Positions 44,838 to 56,175 of a DNA stretch of 64,000 bases are shown in pieces. Positions within the stretch are counted from its first letter, which is position 1. Every line of letters starts with the position of its first letter. Made by a program: the position numbers and the translations under genes. Source of the stretch: Diphasiastrum complanatum (Eukaryota; Streptophyta; Lycopodiopsida; Lycopodiales; Lycopodiaceae); assembly GCA_029204225.1 (NCBI GenBank), contig CM055098.1, forward strand, positions 4,770,107 through 4,834,106, given 5' to 3'. The notes below the pieces were generated by a model. The model was not told the origin of the DNA, did not search any database, and saw only the letters and a list, made by a program, of their open reading frames with translations.

Positions 44838-47278
44838 CTCTAGTTAGTAAACAGACTAGGAAACCATTTAAATCAAGCCATCAGCATATTGTTAAAGGAT
44901 TGTTAGATATCGTACATTTATACATTTGTGGCCCGATGAGAAATCCTTTTTTGAAGGATGCAAAGTACTTTATAGCTTTTATTGATGAATTTTCCAGAAG
45001 GACTATGGTGTACTTTATAAAGAAGAAATCAGAAGCCTTCAATTGCTTCAAAATCTTCAAGGAGCATGTAGAAAAGGAGACTGAAAGGACATTCAAAGCC
45101 CTAAGGTCAGACAATGGTGGAGAATATATCTCTCTTGAGTTTAAGGAGTACTGTCAAAGCCAAGGCATTGAGCAACAATTCATCACTCCTTACAGTCCTC
45201 AGTCTAATGGCTTAGCCGAGAGGAAGAACCGTGCCCTGGTTGAATCAACCAAATGTATGCTAGCGCATGCATCGCTGCCCAATGGATTCTGCGCCGAAGT
45301 TGTCTCCACTACAGCTTATGTTCAGAACAGATGTTCGACCAAGGCTCTCTCAGACAAAACACCCCACGAGGTGTGGACAGGCTCTAAGCCTTATGTGAAG
45401 AATCTAAGAGTGTTTGGATGCGTTGCCTATGCGCAGATCCCAAAAGACACGAGGAAGAAATTGGACTTCCAAGGCCTCAAGACCATCCTGATTGGATATA
45501 CTTCATCTGATAATACATACAAGCTGTATGATCTCGATACCCAGCAAGTCTTGTATAGCCGGGATACAGTCTATATCAAGGATCAATTCGTCGACATCAA
45601 AGTCAAGGATATTGCTCCAAGAGAACCTTCATCACCTGCCACTGACGTGACTGTCCGAGCTTCTAGCTCATGCGTGTCCATTGTCGATCCACTTCTTGAC
45701 AGCGAATCAGACGAAGATGTTGCTGCTACCCAGCAACAAGTCCCAGGAGTAGTTCATCAGTCGAATCCTCCCGGACATCAAGCCGAGTGCGCACACAGCC
45801 CACAACGTATACTCCTGAGTCTGCATGTCTCTTGATACATGAACCGACAACAGTCGAAGAGGCACTGAGCCAACCAGATTCTGATCTCTGGAGAGAAGCT
45901 ATGGACAGAGAGTATTCCTCTCTAATCAAGAACCAGACGTGGTCACTAGTCGAAGCTCCTATTGGCTGCAATATCATTGATTGCAAATGGATCTTTAAGA
46001 TCAAATACAATGCCAATGGAGCAATTGATCGAAGGAAGGCAAGACTGGTAGCATGAGGATTCACTCAGATCCCCAACGTCGACTACAGCAAGACTTTCAG
46101 TCCAGTAGTCAAGCATTCGTCGATCCGAGCACGTTTGTCTTATGCTTCAACTGCCGACCTCGAAGTACATCAACTTGATGTACAAACAGCTTATCTGAAT
46201 GGAGTTATACAAGAAGACATCTACATGATCCAGCCCGAAGGATACGTTTTGGAAGGTATGAAAAATCATGTCTGTAAACTCCTCAAAGCACTTTATGGCT
46301 TGAAACAGTCTGCTAGAGCTTGGTTTCAGAGGATCAACACATTTCTCATCGAACAAGGATTCAAACCAAGCACTACTAATTGCAATGTCTATTCCAAGTC
46401 ACTGTAGCAATCCTTCATCATCATCTTATACGTAGATGATACATTGCTCTTCAGCAACAATACCAATTTGGTCAAGGATTCTAAGCAGATGCTGTTTTCA
46501 GAGTTTGACATGACTGATCTGGGTGAAGCTCACTTCTGTCTAGGCATTCATATCCACAGAGACAGAGCGAGACGACTGATCTACATCACTCAACAAAGGT
46601 ATCTTCACAATGTTCTTAACCAATACAATCTAATGAATTGTAAATTAGCTCACTCACCGATGGATCCAGGCTTGCATTTGTCAAAGGACCAATGCCCCCA
46701 GACCAAGCATGAAGAGGAGCAGATGAGAGAGTATTCTTATCGATCGATACTTGGATCTCTCATGTACGCAATGGTCTATACAAGACTACATATCTCTTTT
46801 GCAGTAAGCTCACTTAGCCAATATATGGCTAATCTTGGCATTACCCATTAGAAGGCTCTCATAAGAGTCATGAGGTACATTCGAGCTACCATGGACCAGT
46901 GCATCTGCTATGGAGATGTCAGCAACGACAATCTTCATCAGCTCAGTGGATGTTCTGATGCAAGTTGGGGAGGATATGTAGACAATCGTAAGTCCACATC
47001 TGGATTTGCATTCTTTTTCAACAGTGGTCCTATCTCATGGAATAGTCGTAAGCAAATCTCTATCACACTTTCTTCTACAGAAGCAGAATACATTGCTACT
47101 TCTCAATCTATTAAGGAATAGTTTTGGTTGAAAAATTTACTGTCAGACATTAATTTGTATCAGTACAACCCCGCAATTTTATTATGTGATAATCAGAGTT
47201 CTATTGCCTTATCAGCCAATCCTAGATTTCACTCTAGGAGTAAGCACATTGAAATCAGATATCACTACATCAGGGGCA
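44838..47278 (+). pseudogene. Copia pol block B: integrase, reverse transcriptase, RNase H
   Basis: The reading begins with the end of GAG_pre-integrase (KQTRKPFKSSHQHIVKG), then integrase: LDIVHLYICGPM, FIDEFSRR (Asp), ALRSDNGGEY (Asp) and NGLAERKNR (Glu), open to 45835. A frameshift near 45790 leads to RT: CKWIFKIKYN, ARLVA, a TGA at 46054, HQLDVQTAYLNG, KALYGLKQ and the active site LYVDDTLLF. RNase H follows with CSDASWGG, SSTEAEYIA and LCDNQSS. TAG stops lie at 46405, 46849 and 47119. The end (SKHIEIRYHYIRG) is cut at about 47278 by an Athila/Tat LTR piece. Gag and protease are absent here. It is nearly full pol but inactive. Confidence 0.9.
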
Positions 47279-47279
47279 A

Positions 47280-47497
47280 TCCAATTTGGAGGGAAACCCA
47301 ACTTTATTCACTAACTTGACATTTAGGCCCTGCGACATTAAAAGTCTCGCAAAAAAGGCCTAAAGTCCTTTTATTGACTTGTAACTAATCAAATAACTAT
47401 GTGATTATCAGATTGGACTAACACACGTAGGGTGCCAAATCTCCCTCACTTATCAACTAGGGTTAGGGTTGCCTTGGGATCCGCAAACCCTCCAACA
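47280..47497 (-). repeat. Athila/Tat LTR fragment, reverse orientation
   Basis: The reverse complement of this stretch starts TGTTGGAGGGTTTGCGG and matches the first about 215 bp of the LTR at 59977. It abuts the truncated RNase H of copia B. No interior accompanies it. Confidence 0.85.
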
Positions 47498-47874
47498 ATT
47501 ATCTTTCCAGTTAACTTTTATAGAAATTGATAATTTCTTTAAAAGGAGTGATGAAGTGATGAGATAAAATTCTTGCAAAAAACTTCATTTTTTCTTTGTG
47601 TGTGATTCTTGTGGATGATGAAATGCTTGTATTGTTTTTGTTAATCATGCTATCACAATCACAAATAATCCTTAGCACTTGCATTCATCCATCTAGTTTC
47701 AAACTAATCCATAAAATCCATGCACAAGCAATATAGGTGTTAGAATTGTGAGAAAGAGGGTGTGTGAGTGTGAGGAACTAAAATAGTTTGAAAAGAAAAC
47801 GAACACGAAAAGAGACGAACTTGAAACTCGAACAAGAACGAACTCGAACGGAATGTGTTCGTGCACAGCGAAAT
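47498..47874. other. No gene seen; short copy of sequence also at 42643, then GAAC-rich tract
   Basis: 47504-47565 repeats 42643-42704. 47800-47860 has GAACTCGAAC-like words. The minus-strand ORF reading here is a tail of the gag fragment without Gag features. Confidence 0.4.
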
Positions 47875-48130
47875 GTTTGGCCTCGGATACATGGCCGATC
47901 TGAGTATCCAAAATGTTGAGGATGATCAGCGCGAAAGCCTTTCCATCCTTCAGCTTCCATCTGGCGATTGTTGTGTCGTCTGCTTCGGGTTTCCCTTTTG
48001 CACCTATAACAACGCCATACAATTCTTTAGCCATTAGTATAGTTTTCATCTTAAATTTCCACAGATGATAATTGGCTCCATCAAGCTTGTCCATGATAGG
48101 ACTGGCTTTCCCTTGGGAATCCATGTGCAA
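47875..48130 (-). pseudogene. Copia Gag fragment, N-terminal 80 residues
   Basis: MDSQGKASPIMDKLDGANYH, LWKFKMKTILMAKEL and KLKDGKAFALIILNILDTQ are the start of a copia Gag, uninterrupted to VSEAK. After 47875 the reading continues in unrelated residues, so the gene is cut. It lies directly behind an LTR on the same strand. Confidence 0.8.
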
Positions 48131-48149
48131 GATTAGTCTAGGTGATAGG

Positions 48150-48672
48150 AAAAACTATCAGTGACTTAAGTATGAAAATATAGTACTGAATTACAGAACA
48201 AGAAGACAATTACTCTATCGGCTAGTAGAATCTTGTACTGTGGAGACTTATCAGGCTACGAAAATGCTCTGTCAAATCTGATTGCACAGTTGCATGGGAT
48301 GAGCATGAGAAGGCCGCAACATCAACCTTCGCTCAAATGAACGTTGGTGAAGATGCGAAAAAATGCGACACTCTAGCATATGCCTTAAAATTTGATTTAT
48401 AGGGTACCTTCGCTTTTCTATTAGGGCACCTTCGGCATTTTGTAGGCAGTGTCGCCTTTTTCGCCTGTCACAAATCATGTGTAAAAACACAATGTCAGCT
48501 TTTTTGTCTTTTTTGCCTATGAAAGTTTACGTGTAAAGACACTGTGTCGGCTTTTTGCCTATCTTTATTTACATGTAAATATGCAGACTATGCGACAACA
48601 TGAGTAAAGTTGCAGCATGAATGGAGGCAGATTAAAATAGGATTTAGGAGAGTAAAGGAGATAAATCCAACA
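48150..48672 (-). repeat. Copia LTR between a pol end and a gag start
   Basis: On the minus strand TGTTGGATTTATCTCC follows a purine tract (AGAGGGGG). The other end is not sharp and no primer site is recognisable before the gag at 48130. 48440-48600 holds about three copies of a 50-55-bp module (GTGTCGGC-TTTTTGCCTAT... TTTACRTGTAAA), probably a U3 repeat. Confidence 0.6.
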
Positions 48673-48790
48673 CCCCCTCTTAATCTGGATCCGTGAATGC
48701 CTTGATCTTTAGACTAAGCAATGCACAAAATTTGTTGTGTGCATTAACACTTAATGCCTTTGTGAATATATCTGCAGCCATGTCCTGCGT
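48673..48790 (-). pseudogene. Copia RNase H C terminus and polypurine tract
   Basis: The minus strand reads QDMAADIFTKALSVNAHNKF and ends in a stop, followed by the purine tract at about 48673-48682 and the LTR. AADIFTKAL is the typical last motif of copia pol. It is cut at 48790 by the Athila/Tat LTR. Confidence 0.8.
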
Positions 48791-48794
48791 TCAA

Positions 48795-49295
48795 TTAGGG
48801 AGGTAGAAATGGACCAATAGGATTCAGAGGCCAAGGTCCTCCTCTCTACTATAAAAAGGGACCAACTCGAGTTCCTACACATGTCCATTCTTCATTTCAA
48901 TAAAGCAGATTGGTTCTCTTGTGAATTGGATATATGAATGTCCTTGCTCTCTATCACTTTTCCTTCATCTCTCATGCTTTATTGTGTTTTGCTGATTGTT
49001 GGAGTTGAATGTTATTGGGATTGCATGTTATTATACTTTTTATGAGGGAGAAAGGGAGATAGAGAGAGAAGGAGTAAGCTATCTTTGTTGTGGATCTAGT
49101 GTTAGTGGATGTAGTGTTTATGCTTAGGGTTAATGGATGTTAGAGTTAGATGTGAATATTTCATTCATGCTGAAATCTGAACTATACTATCGCTCTCATG
49201 GGAACGAATCTATGCGTGACAACTAATTTCATCTCCTTGATGCTACATTGATTAGATCTTGGGTTGAGGATAGGCAAGGAAAGAAGCCCACTACA
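48795..49295 (+). repeat. Athila/Tat LTR copy 1, left part missing
   Basis: It matches the LTRs at 50076 and 59977 from their CCAAT/TATA region to the end CCCACTACA. CCAAT is at 48814 and TATAAAAA at 48850. The first about 270 bp are absent. Confidence 0.85.
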
Positions 49296-49299
49296 ATTT

Positions 49300-50075
49300 T
49301 GGCGCCGTCCGCTTGGGAAAGTGAGCAAAAAAATATCACTCTACCGATACAACATAGACAATTTCCTAAGGAAGCAACTGTTATAGATGGCGATTCAGGA
49401 GTTAACCTGATTTCTACAAGGCTATGTGCAATGGGGCCTTACAAAGATCAAGCTTGTGACTTTTGCTATTAAGCTAGCTTATCAAATGGCAGTTCGTCCG
49501 CGAGGAATGGTTGAAGATATACCTGTCAGAATTGTGGGAGTACAGTTCGTCATTACTTTCGTGGTAATGGACTTACCAGAAACACCAAATGTCTACCGAG
49601 TCCTATTGGGACGTCCATGGTTACGAGTAGCGCAAGTAATTCATAACTGGGATACCGGGAAAATCACTTTTGAAAATCGTGAACATGCAGTCAAAGTTGA
49701 TCCTACAACTTGGAATTTCAAACCAGTGGTTCAAAAAGAGGATGATGATTCATCAACAATGGATCATACTTGTGACCTACCAGAGAAAAATTTGGGAGTT
49801 CATTACGATTCTCAAACGGATACTTTCAACTGGAATGAAGCTCGTGCAACGATTGATTGTACAACATGATATATGTGTCAACAAGATAATCAGTCAGATT
49901 TGAGCGAGATTTCATTATTGGATCGAACCTTGGATACACCGATCACTTTTCCATTGAATGTGCTAAATGTAGCTTGGATATCAACGGAACCTATACCAGA
50001 TCTGATTGAAGATGACCTCATTCTTGTGAGTCATGCCTTGACTTATGATGACAATGTAGAACTTACCGATGAGCT
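49300..50075 (+). pseudogene. Primer site and protease-region relic of Athila/Tat copy 1
   Basis: TGGCGCCG at 49300 is the start of a tRNA-Asp-type primer site. It is fused directly to the protease region, so gag is deleted. The readings are WESEQKNITLPIQHRQF, VIDGDSGVNLIS (the D-S/T-G position reads D-G-D-S-G) and VLLGRPWLRVAQVIHNW. A frameshift near 49430 and a stop at 49868 break it. The end at about 50070 (NVELTDE) runs straight into the next LTR. RT and integrase are missing. Copy 2 at 52036-53037 has the same region. Confidence 0.85.
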
Positions 50076-50759
50076 AAGTGAGAGGGACCAACGGCACCCT
50101 ACATGTGTAAGTCCAACTTGATGATCACATAGTTATTTGATTGATTAGTTAGAAGTTAATAAAGGACTTTAGGCCCTTTTGCGGAACTTTTAATGTCGCA
50201 GGGCCTAAATGTCAAGTTAGTGAATAAAGTTGGGTTTCCCTCCAACTTTGATGGTTCCCACTTTTTTTTAAATTTGAATAAAAAGAGAGGGAAGACTGGA
50301 CCAATAGGATTCAGAGGCCAGGGTCCTCCTCTCTACTATAAAAAAGGACCAACTCGAGTTGCTGCTGTTCATTTCCTCACTTCAATAAAGCAGATTGGTT
50401 CTCTTTAGAAATGGATTGATGAATGTCCTTGATCTTCCTCTCTTTTCCTCCATTTCTCATGCTTCCTTTATATTTGTTTATTGTTGGATTTGATCATTAT
50501 TGGGATTGCTATTTCTTATGCTTTTTGTGAGAGAGAAAAGGAGAGAGAGAAGAGTAAGTTTCTATCATTGTTGTAGATTTAGGGTTAATGGATGTAGTGT
50601 TAATGGATGTTAGTGTTAGATCCTCCATTCATGTCAAAATCTGAACTATACTATCGCTCTCATGGGAACGAACCTACGCGTGACAACTAACTCCGTCTCT
50701 TTGATGCTAGATTGACTAGATCTTGGATTCAGGTTAGGAAAGGAAAGAAACCCACTACA
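50076..50759 (+). repeat. Athila/Tat middle LTR (3' of copy 1, 5' of copy 2)
   Basis: It starts at the equivalent of about base 75 of the 59977 LTR, in AAGTGAGAGGGA, and ends CCCACTACA before a primer site. Confidence 0.85.
50301..50346 (+). promoter_or_regulatory. LTR core promoter: CCAAT and TATA box
   Basis: CCAAT at 50301 and TATAAAAAA at 50337 have the same spacing in all three LTR copies (48814/48850 and 60246/60282). An AATAAA about 45 bp after the TATA box could be the poly(A) signal. Confidence 0.7.
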
Positions 50760-50763
50760 ATTT

Positions 50764-50781
50764 TGGCGTCGTTGTAGGGGA
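50764..50781 (+). other. Primer binding site, tRNA-Asp type
   Basis: TGGCGTCGTTGTAGGGGA lies four bases after the LTR. It resembles the Athila/Tat site TGGCGCCGTTGCCGGGGA with three changes. GCGACACC follows, as in other elements of this branch. Confidence 0.75.
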
Positions 50782-51249
50782 GCGACACCAATTTTTCAGT
50801 TTTCAGCATGTTTGATTGATGGTTAGCTTGCATTAGGCATCTTGTCATGGCATGAATAGTGTTAGATCTGCATTTTAGGGTTAGTTTGGGATTGATTTTG
50901 CTTGATTTGAGTGGATTTGCTTGTTTGAAATCTAATCTGATTATTAAACAGGGAAAGCTATTCCGATCACCAATCTTAAGATCCATTTGGATTTGAGATA
51001 TCAGAGAAAATAACAGAAATCAGTCAAATCTGTCAAATTTGGTCAAAAAGAGGCAAAAAGCGTCATCAGAGCTCAAAATGTTTTACCCTCTTTCAGGAAA
51101 CCTTTGTCGAGTTGTAGACACCTTCGGTTTTGTTTAAAAACCTTCGATTTGAAGGGCGAAGATTAATTCCCAACAGATTTTCAGAAACATCAGAAAAATC
51201 GCCAAAAAACACTAAAAATTATCAAATTTGCAACAAGACTAAAATCCAG

Positions 51250-51644
51250 CAGCAAGACTGCGACAATCTACTCTTGGATACCCGGAATGTCTAGCTTTGT
51301 CTGCCCCACCAAAACACTCCGCTCCTCCTACCAATTTGATGGAACCAGAACCTTACGGAAGTGCTGAGCAATGGAGCTATGGTAATGATCAAGAAGGTGG
51401 ATCTTCAGAACAGTATGCCATTTATGCTGCCGCTCAACAACAAGCCTCGAGAAGTTGGACCAGAGCACCACTTGGATGCTTTGCATGTGGAGAAAATCAC
51501 AGAATTGCAGAATGCCCAAATAAAGAAAAACTTGTACCATTCTGTCGTGATTGTGGACATGGGCATTACTATAAAGACTTTCCAGCAAGACCGAGGCCAC
51601 CACCAGCCACAGCACTTGTAAATTTGATAACCATCAAGCAATGA
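51250..51644 (+). pseudogene. Gag C terminus with two zinc knuckles
   Basis: Only the end of Gag remains: the primer site is 0.5 kb upstream and no Retrotrans_gag domain lies between. GCFACGENHRIAECP is a complete CCHC knuckle. The second, FCRDCGHGHYYKDF, has Phe where the last Cys should be. A stop follows at 51642. Beyond it, 51645-52035 continues in gag-pol linker style (MVVTRAQKQK) with stops near 51803 and 51901. Confidence 0.7.
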
Positions 51645-52035
51645 TCAATAGCTCAAAATAAACCAACTGCACCCTTGATGGTGGTCACCAGAGCACAAAA
51701 GCAAAAAGAACCAATAGTGGATCCAGTACCTACTGATTCTATTCCATTGAACGAAACACCAACAACATCGGGAGTCTATCCAAATCTTAATGCAAAAAAA
51801 TGAAGATATCTGGATATGAGACAATGGATTAAACATTTGCAAGAAGAAGAGGAACTTGAAGCTGCTAAAGTAACAGCTGAAGTTCGATCTTCACCATTGT
51901 AGCCTCCAAGAAATTTACGTACGGATATGAATGATCAATTACACCATCACGAAGAACCCTTCAAGATGACTGAACCGAAAGCATCGCATACAGAATTACT
52001 CATGAACATTTTGTCTAGCAAGATCAATATCTCAG

Positions 52036-53037
52036 TTGGTGCCAAAAGCTAAAGAAGTCTTAGCGCAAAAGTTAGCTCAAGAAGAACTAGAAGTCCACCA
52101 AGAGCCGCTTTTTTGTGCTGGATTTGAAGAATCTAACAATGTACTCCATGCTGGAGCCGCTTGGGAAAGTGAACAAAAGAATATCACTCTGTTGATACAA
52201 CATAGACAATTTTCTGAAGAAGCAGCCGTGATAGATGGCGGTTCAAGAGTTAACCTGATTTCTACAAAGCTATGTACAAAATGGGGCCTTACAAAGATTA
52301 AGTTTGCTACTTTTGCTATTAATCTAGCAGATCAAACGATAGTTCATCCACGAGGAATGGTGGAAGATATACCTATCAGGATTGCAGGAGTACAATTCGT
52401 CATTACTTTTGTCGTGATGGACTTACCAGAAGCACCAAATGTCAACCAAGTTCTATTAGGACGTCCATGGCTACGAGTTGCGCAAGTAATTCATAATTGG
52501 GGTACCGAAAAATTCACTTTTGAAAATCGTGAACGTGCAATTAAAGTTGATCCTACGACTTGGACTATCAAACCAGTGGTTCAAAAAGCAGATGACGATT
52601 CATCAACAACGGATCACACTTGTGATCGACCAGAGAAAAAATTGAGAGTTCACTACGATTCTCAAACGGATACTGTCTATTGGAATGAAGCTCTTGCAAT
52701 AATTGATTGTACAGCAGGATATATGTGTCAGCGAGATATTCAATCAGAGTTGAGCGAGATTTCCTTATTAGATCAAACTTTGGATACACCAATCATGTTT
52801 CCACTAACTGTGCTGAATGTAGCCTGGATATCAACAGAACCTATACCAGATCCAATTGAGGATGATCTCATACTAGTGAGCCATGCCTTAACTTATGATG
52901 GCAATGCAGAACTTACGGATGAACAGATTCTACATCATATGGATCCAACTAGGTTTGGAGTGCATAATGTTCCTGATGAACCAACAATCAAACCGCCCAA
53001 AGCAGTTATATTGAGAGAGGCAGGATCACATGTTTGA
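52036..53037 (+). pseudogene. Protease region of Athila/Tat copy 2
   Basis: 333 open codons. WESEQKNITLLIQHRQF leads into VIDGGSRVNLISTKL, the aspartic-protease site with D-G-G-S in place of D-S/T-G-A, then VLLGRPWLRVAQVIHNW, the second conserved protease block. The C-terminal half is a long linker toward RT. It is about 85-90% similar in protein to the copy at 49300-50075. The protease would process Gag-Pol, but the altered active site makes that doubtful. Confidence 0.75.
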
Positions 53038-53336
53038 TAACGAAGAAACAAGCTAAGTAACATTATAATACGGTCTTGAAATGGAAAAATCCCCCTCAAA
53101 AGATTGATTCAAAGAAAGTGCCGCCCTTATTGGATAAAGGCAAAGGAAAAGTCAAGAATGATCCTTCAAGTCGGATTTCCAACAAGACATCATCGTCTAG
53201 GAAGTCTTCACCTGTGAAGAAAGATTTATCATCCCGAAAGTCATCACCTCCACGATCAATTCCTGCTAAGAAGGCTAAACGAAGATCCAAGACAAGTCCT
53301 TTAAAAAAAGAACAGGCAAATGTAGTCTAGCATGAT
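53038..53336 (+). other. Basic Ser/Lys-rich linker between protease and RT
   Basis: One frame (53076-53330) is rich in KK, SSRKSS and PPR. It is most likely a degenerate part of the polyprotein linker. Confidence 0.4.
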
Positions 53337-54969
53337 ATGCCAGAGCATTTTAAATGCTATACACTAGATGATGTGGTTATCATGTTACCTAAAGCACATC
53401 GTGAACCTGAAGAACACATGCCGGAATCTAGAGAGGTTTACGATGGCCCAGCTAGGATGCAGCCAATGAATCTTGCTAAACCAGGAGAACCGGAAAAGAT
53501 TGTACAAGTGGGATCACAACTTACTCTTGAACAGTATCAAGCACTCCGTTTGTTACTTATTAAGTATCAAGATTGCTTTGCATGGACTTATCAAGATTTG
53601 AAGGGTATTCCGATATCAGTCATTGAACATACCATACCTTTAGTACCTGATGCAGTTCCAAAGGTTACAAAGTTCTATCGCTGTAATTTTAATGTGGCAG
53701 ATCTGATAAAGAAAGAACTTCAGATATTGCTTGACGCCGATTTCATTTATGAGATTGAGCATACATAACGGATTTCACCGATTGTCATTGTTCCTAAGAG
53801 AAATGAGAAATTGCGAATCTGTGTGAAGCTCAAAACATTGAATAAAGTGACATGGAAGGATCACTTTCCGTTACCTTTTACTGAAAGAATTTTGGATCGC
53901 CTTGCTGGAGCGGAAGCTTATAGTTTTCTGGATAGATTTAGTGGTTACAACCAAGTTAAGATTACACCTGCCGATCGCCACAAACTGGGGCACCTATGCT
54001 TACAAAGTAATGTCGTTTGGACTTTGTAATGCACCAAGTTCATTCCAAAGAGTAGATTATTTGCAGACATTCCTTGAAATTTACTTGGACGACTTTGGGA
54101 GTTAATAGTACAGATATAGACCACCTGGATCGATTGGAGAAAGTATTTGAAAGATGCCACAAATATCAGATTTCTCTAAATCTAGAAAAATGCCAGATAT
54201 GGGTTTCGCACGGAATTGTGCTTGGACATGTGATATCAAGATATGGTATTGCCATCGATTATTCTAAGATCAAAGTTATTGTGGAATTGCCACCGCCAGC
54301 AACAATTCGAGGAGTTTATGTGTTTATAGGTCATGCGAACTACTATCGAATTTTTATTATCTTCTTTGCGGATTTAGCAGGACCTATATACAAACTAACT
54401 ATTGTTCCTATTTGGACAGTAGAGGTGCTAGAAGCCTTTGAAAAGTTAAAAAAAGCATTAACTTCAGCACCAATACTGCGTTCTCCAGATTGGACATTAG
54501 AGTTTCATGTTCATACGGATGCCTCAAAGTACGCCATTGGATCAGTTTTGACGCAGCCAGGTGACTATAAGAAGGATTATCCCATACGATTTGCAAGCAA
54601 ACAGCTTACAGATCTAGAGAAGAATTATTCAACAACAGAACGTGAAGCGCTAGCCATGATTTTTTCTGTTCGAAAATTTCGTCACTACCTCATGGAAACA
54701 CACTTTGCATTTTATACGGATCATCAACCGTTACTTTACTTGGTAAACAAGACGTGTAATACTGGACGTATTGCAAGATAGTTATTATTATTGACTGAAT
54801 TTGACTTTCGAATTGTGGTTAGAAAGGGAAAGCAACATTATCTAGCCAATCACGTTTCGCGAATTGAATTCGCACCAGTTAATACTGAAGTGGATGATGA
54901 ACTGCCAGATGTTGCGTTGTTCTATGTTGAAGCAGTACCTAAGTGGGCGGCAGATATTGTTGAGTACCT
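53337..54969 (+). pseudogene. Reverse transcriptase and RNase H of Athila/Tat copy 2
   Basis: The RT start (DCFAWTYQDLKGIP, EHTIPLVPDA, IKKELQILLDADFIYEIEH) ends in TAA at 53766. It goes on with RISPIVIVPKRNEKLRICV, HFPLPFTERILDRLAG and SFLDRFSGYNQVKI. A frameshift near 53975 leads to YAYKVMSFGLCNAPSSFQR, then a gap and IYLDDFG, the RT active site. A further frame change near 54100 gives DRLEKVFERCHKYQISLN, LGHVISRYGI and RNase H: HTDASKYAIGSVLTQ, TEREALAMI and TDHQPLLYL. A TAG at 54779 interrupts ARWLLLLTEFDF. At least two frameshifts and two stops make it inactive. Confidence 0.9.
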
Positions 54970-56175
54970 GTGCTAGGACAACCAAATGACTCCTTGGCAA
55001 AAGTACAGAACAGACAATTGATTCATAAGGCTCAACCTTATCAATTAATTGCAGAACAATTGTACCGTCGTGGACCAGATAATATTTTACGAATATGTGT
55101 TTTACCGCATGAAGTACCAGATTTAATAATGTTTTCACATGATGGCATGAGTGGAGGACACTTCTCTACAGATATTATTGTTCGCAACTTTTTGTAATCC
55201 GGTGTTGGTGGCCTACACTTCATAAGGACACAAAAAATTTTATTCAGCCCTCGACAGAATTATGAACCCTTACATCAGGTTTTATGGCAAACACCGTTTG
55301 AAAAATGGGGACTGGATTATGTTGGTCCTATTCATCCTGCCATGCAAGGATCTCAGGTCCGATACATTATCGTTGCAACTGATTACATGACCAAGTGGGT
55401 TGAAGCCAAAGTTGTCAAAGTGGCTGATGCGAAATCTACGACCAAGTTTCTATATGAAAATATTATAATCAGATTTGGATGTCCGATCAATATTGTCAGT
55501 GACCGGGGTACACACTTTGTTAACCAAACAATAAAGTGTTTACTAAAAGATTTTTTCGTTATACACAGATTTAGTACTCCCTATTATCCCAGAGGGAATG
55601 GCCAAGCTGAATCTTTCAATAAGATTCTCTGCACCATTTTGATAAAGACAGTTGAAACAAGTCGGTCCGATTGGGAACGTAAACTGTATGCAACATTATG
55701 GGCATTCAGAACCGCTTACAAAAATAGTACAAATCAAACACCTTTTCAACTGGTTTATGGTCAAGATGCTGTTATGCCAATTGAATTTTTAATCCCATCT
55801 TTAGGCATAGCAGCAACGGAATGATTAAATGATGATATGTCTTTACAACTCCGTCATGAAGCGTTGCACAAATTATGTGAAAACCGATTGATGGCATTCA
55901 TGCCTTAGCAGTAGAGAAAGCCCGTCGCAAGGCATGGCACGATCGTCGATTGCACAAAAAAGATATGAAAGCAGGAGATTTTGCATTGATGTACAAAACC
56001 AAGCTAATCAAGGGTAAGTTGAAGTTTACCGGTGAAGGCCCGTATAAAGTGAAGAACTCCTGAACTATGGCGTAGTAATTCTTGAGCACTTGGATGGAAA
56101 ACGATTCGATACTCCGGTAAATGACAGCCGATTACGCAAGTTTTGGCGGCCTGCTTCGCCAATTCAGCAAGCCTG
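54970..56175 (+). pseudogene. Integrase of Athila/Tat copy 2
   Basis: An HHCC-like N-terminal zinc region (LPHEVPDLIMFSHDGMSGGH) is followed by the catalytic core, open at 55342-55824: ATDYMTKW (Asp at 55381), IVSDRGTHF (Asp at 55501) and NGQAESFNK (Glu at 55609). The last two are 35 residues apart, as in active integrases. After a TGA at 55822 the reading continues, with frame changes, through HDRRLHKKDMKAGDF and KFTGEGPYKV, the GPY/F domain, to about 56175. No chromodomain is seen, which fits the Athila/Tat branch. Confidence 0.9.
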
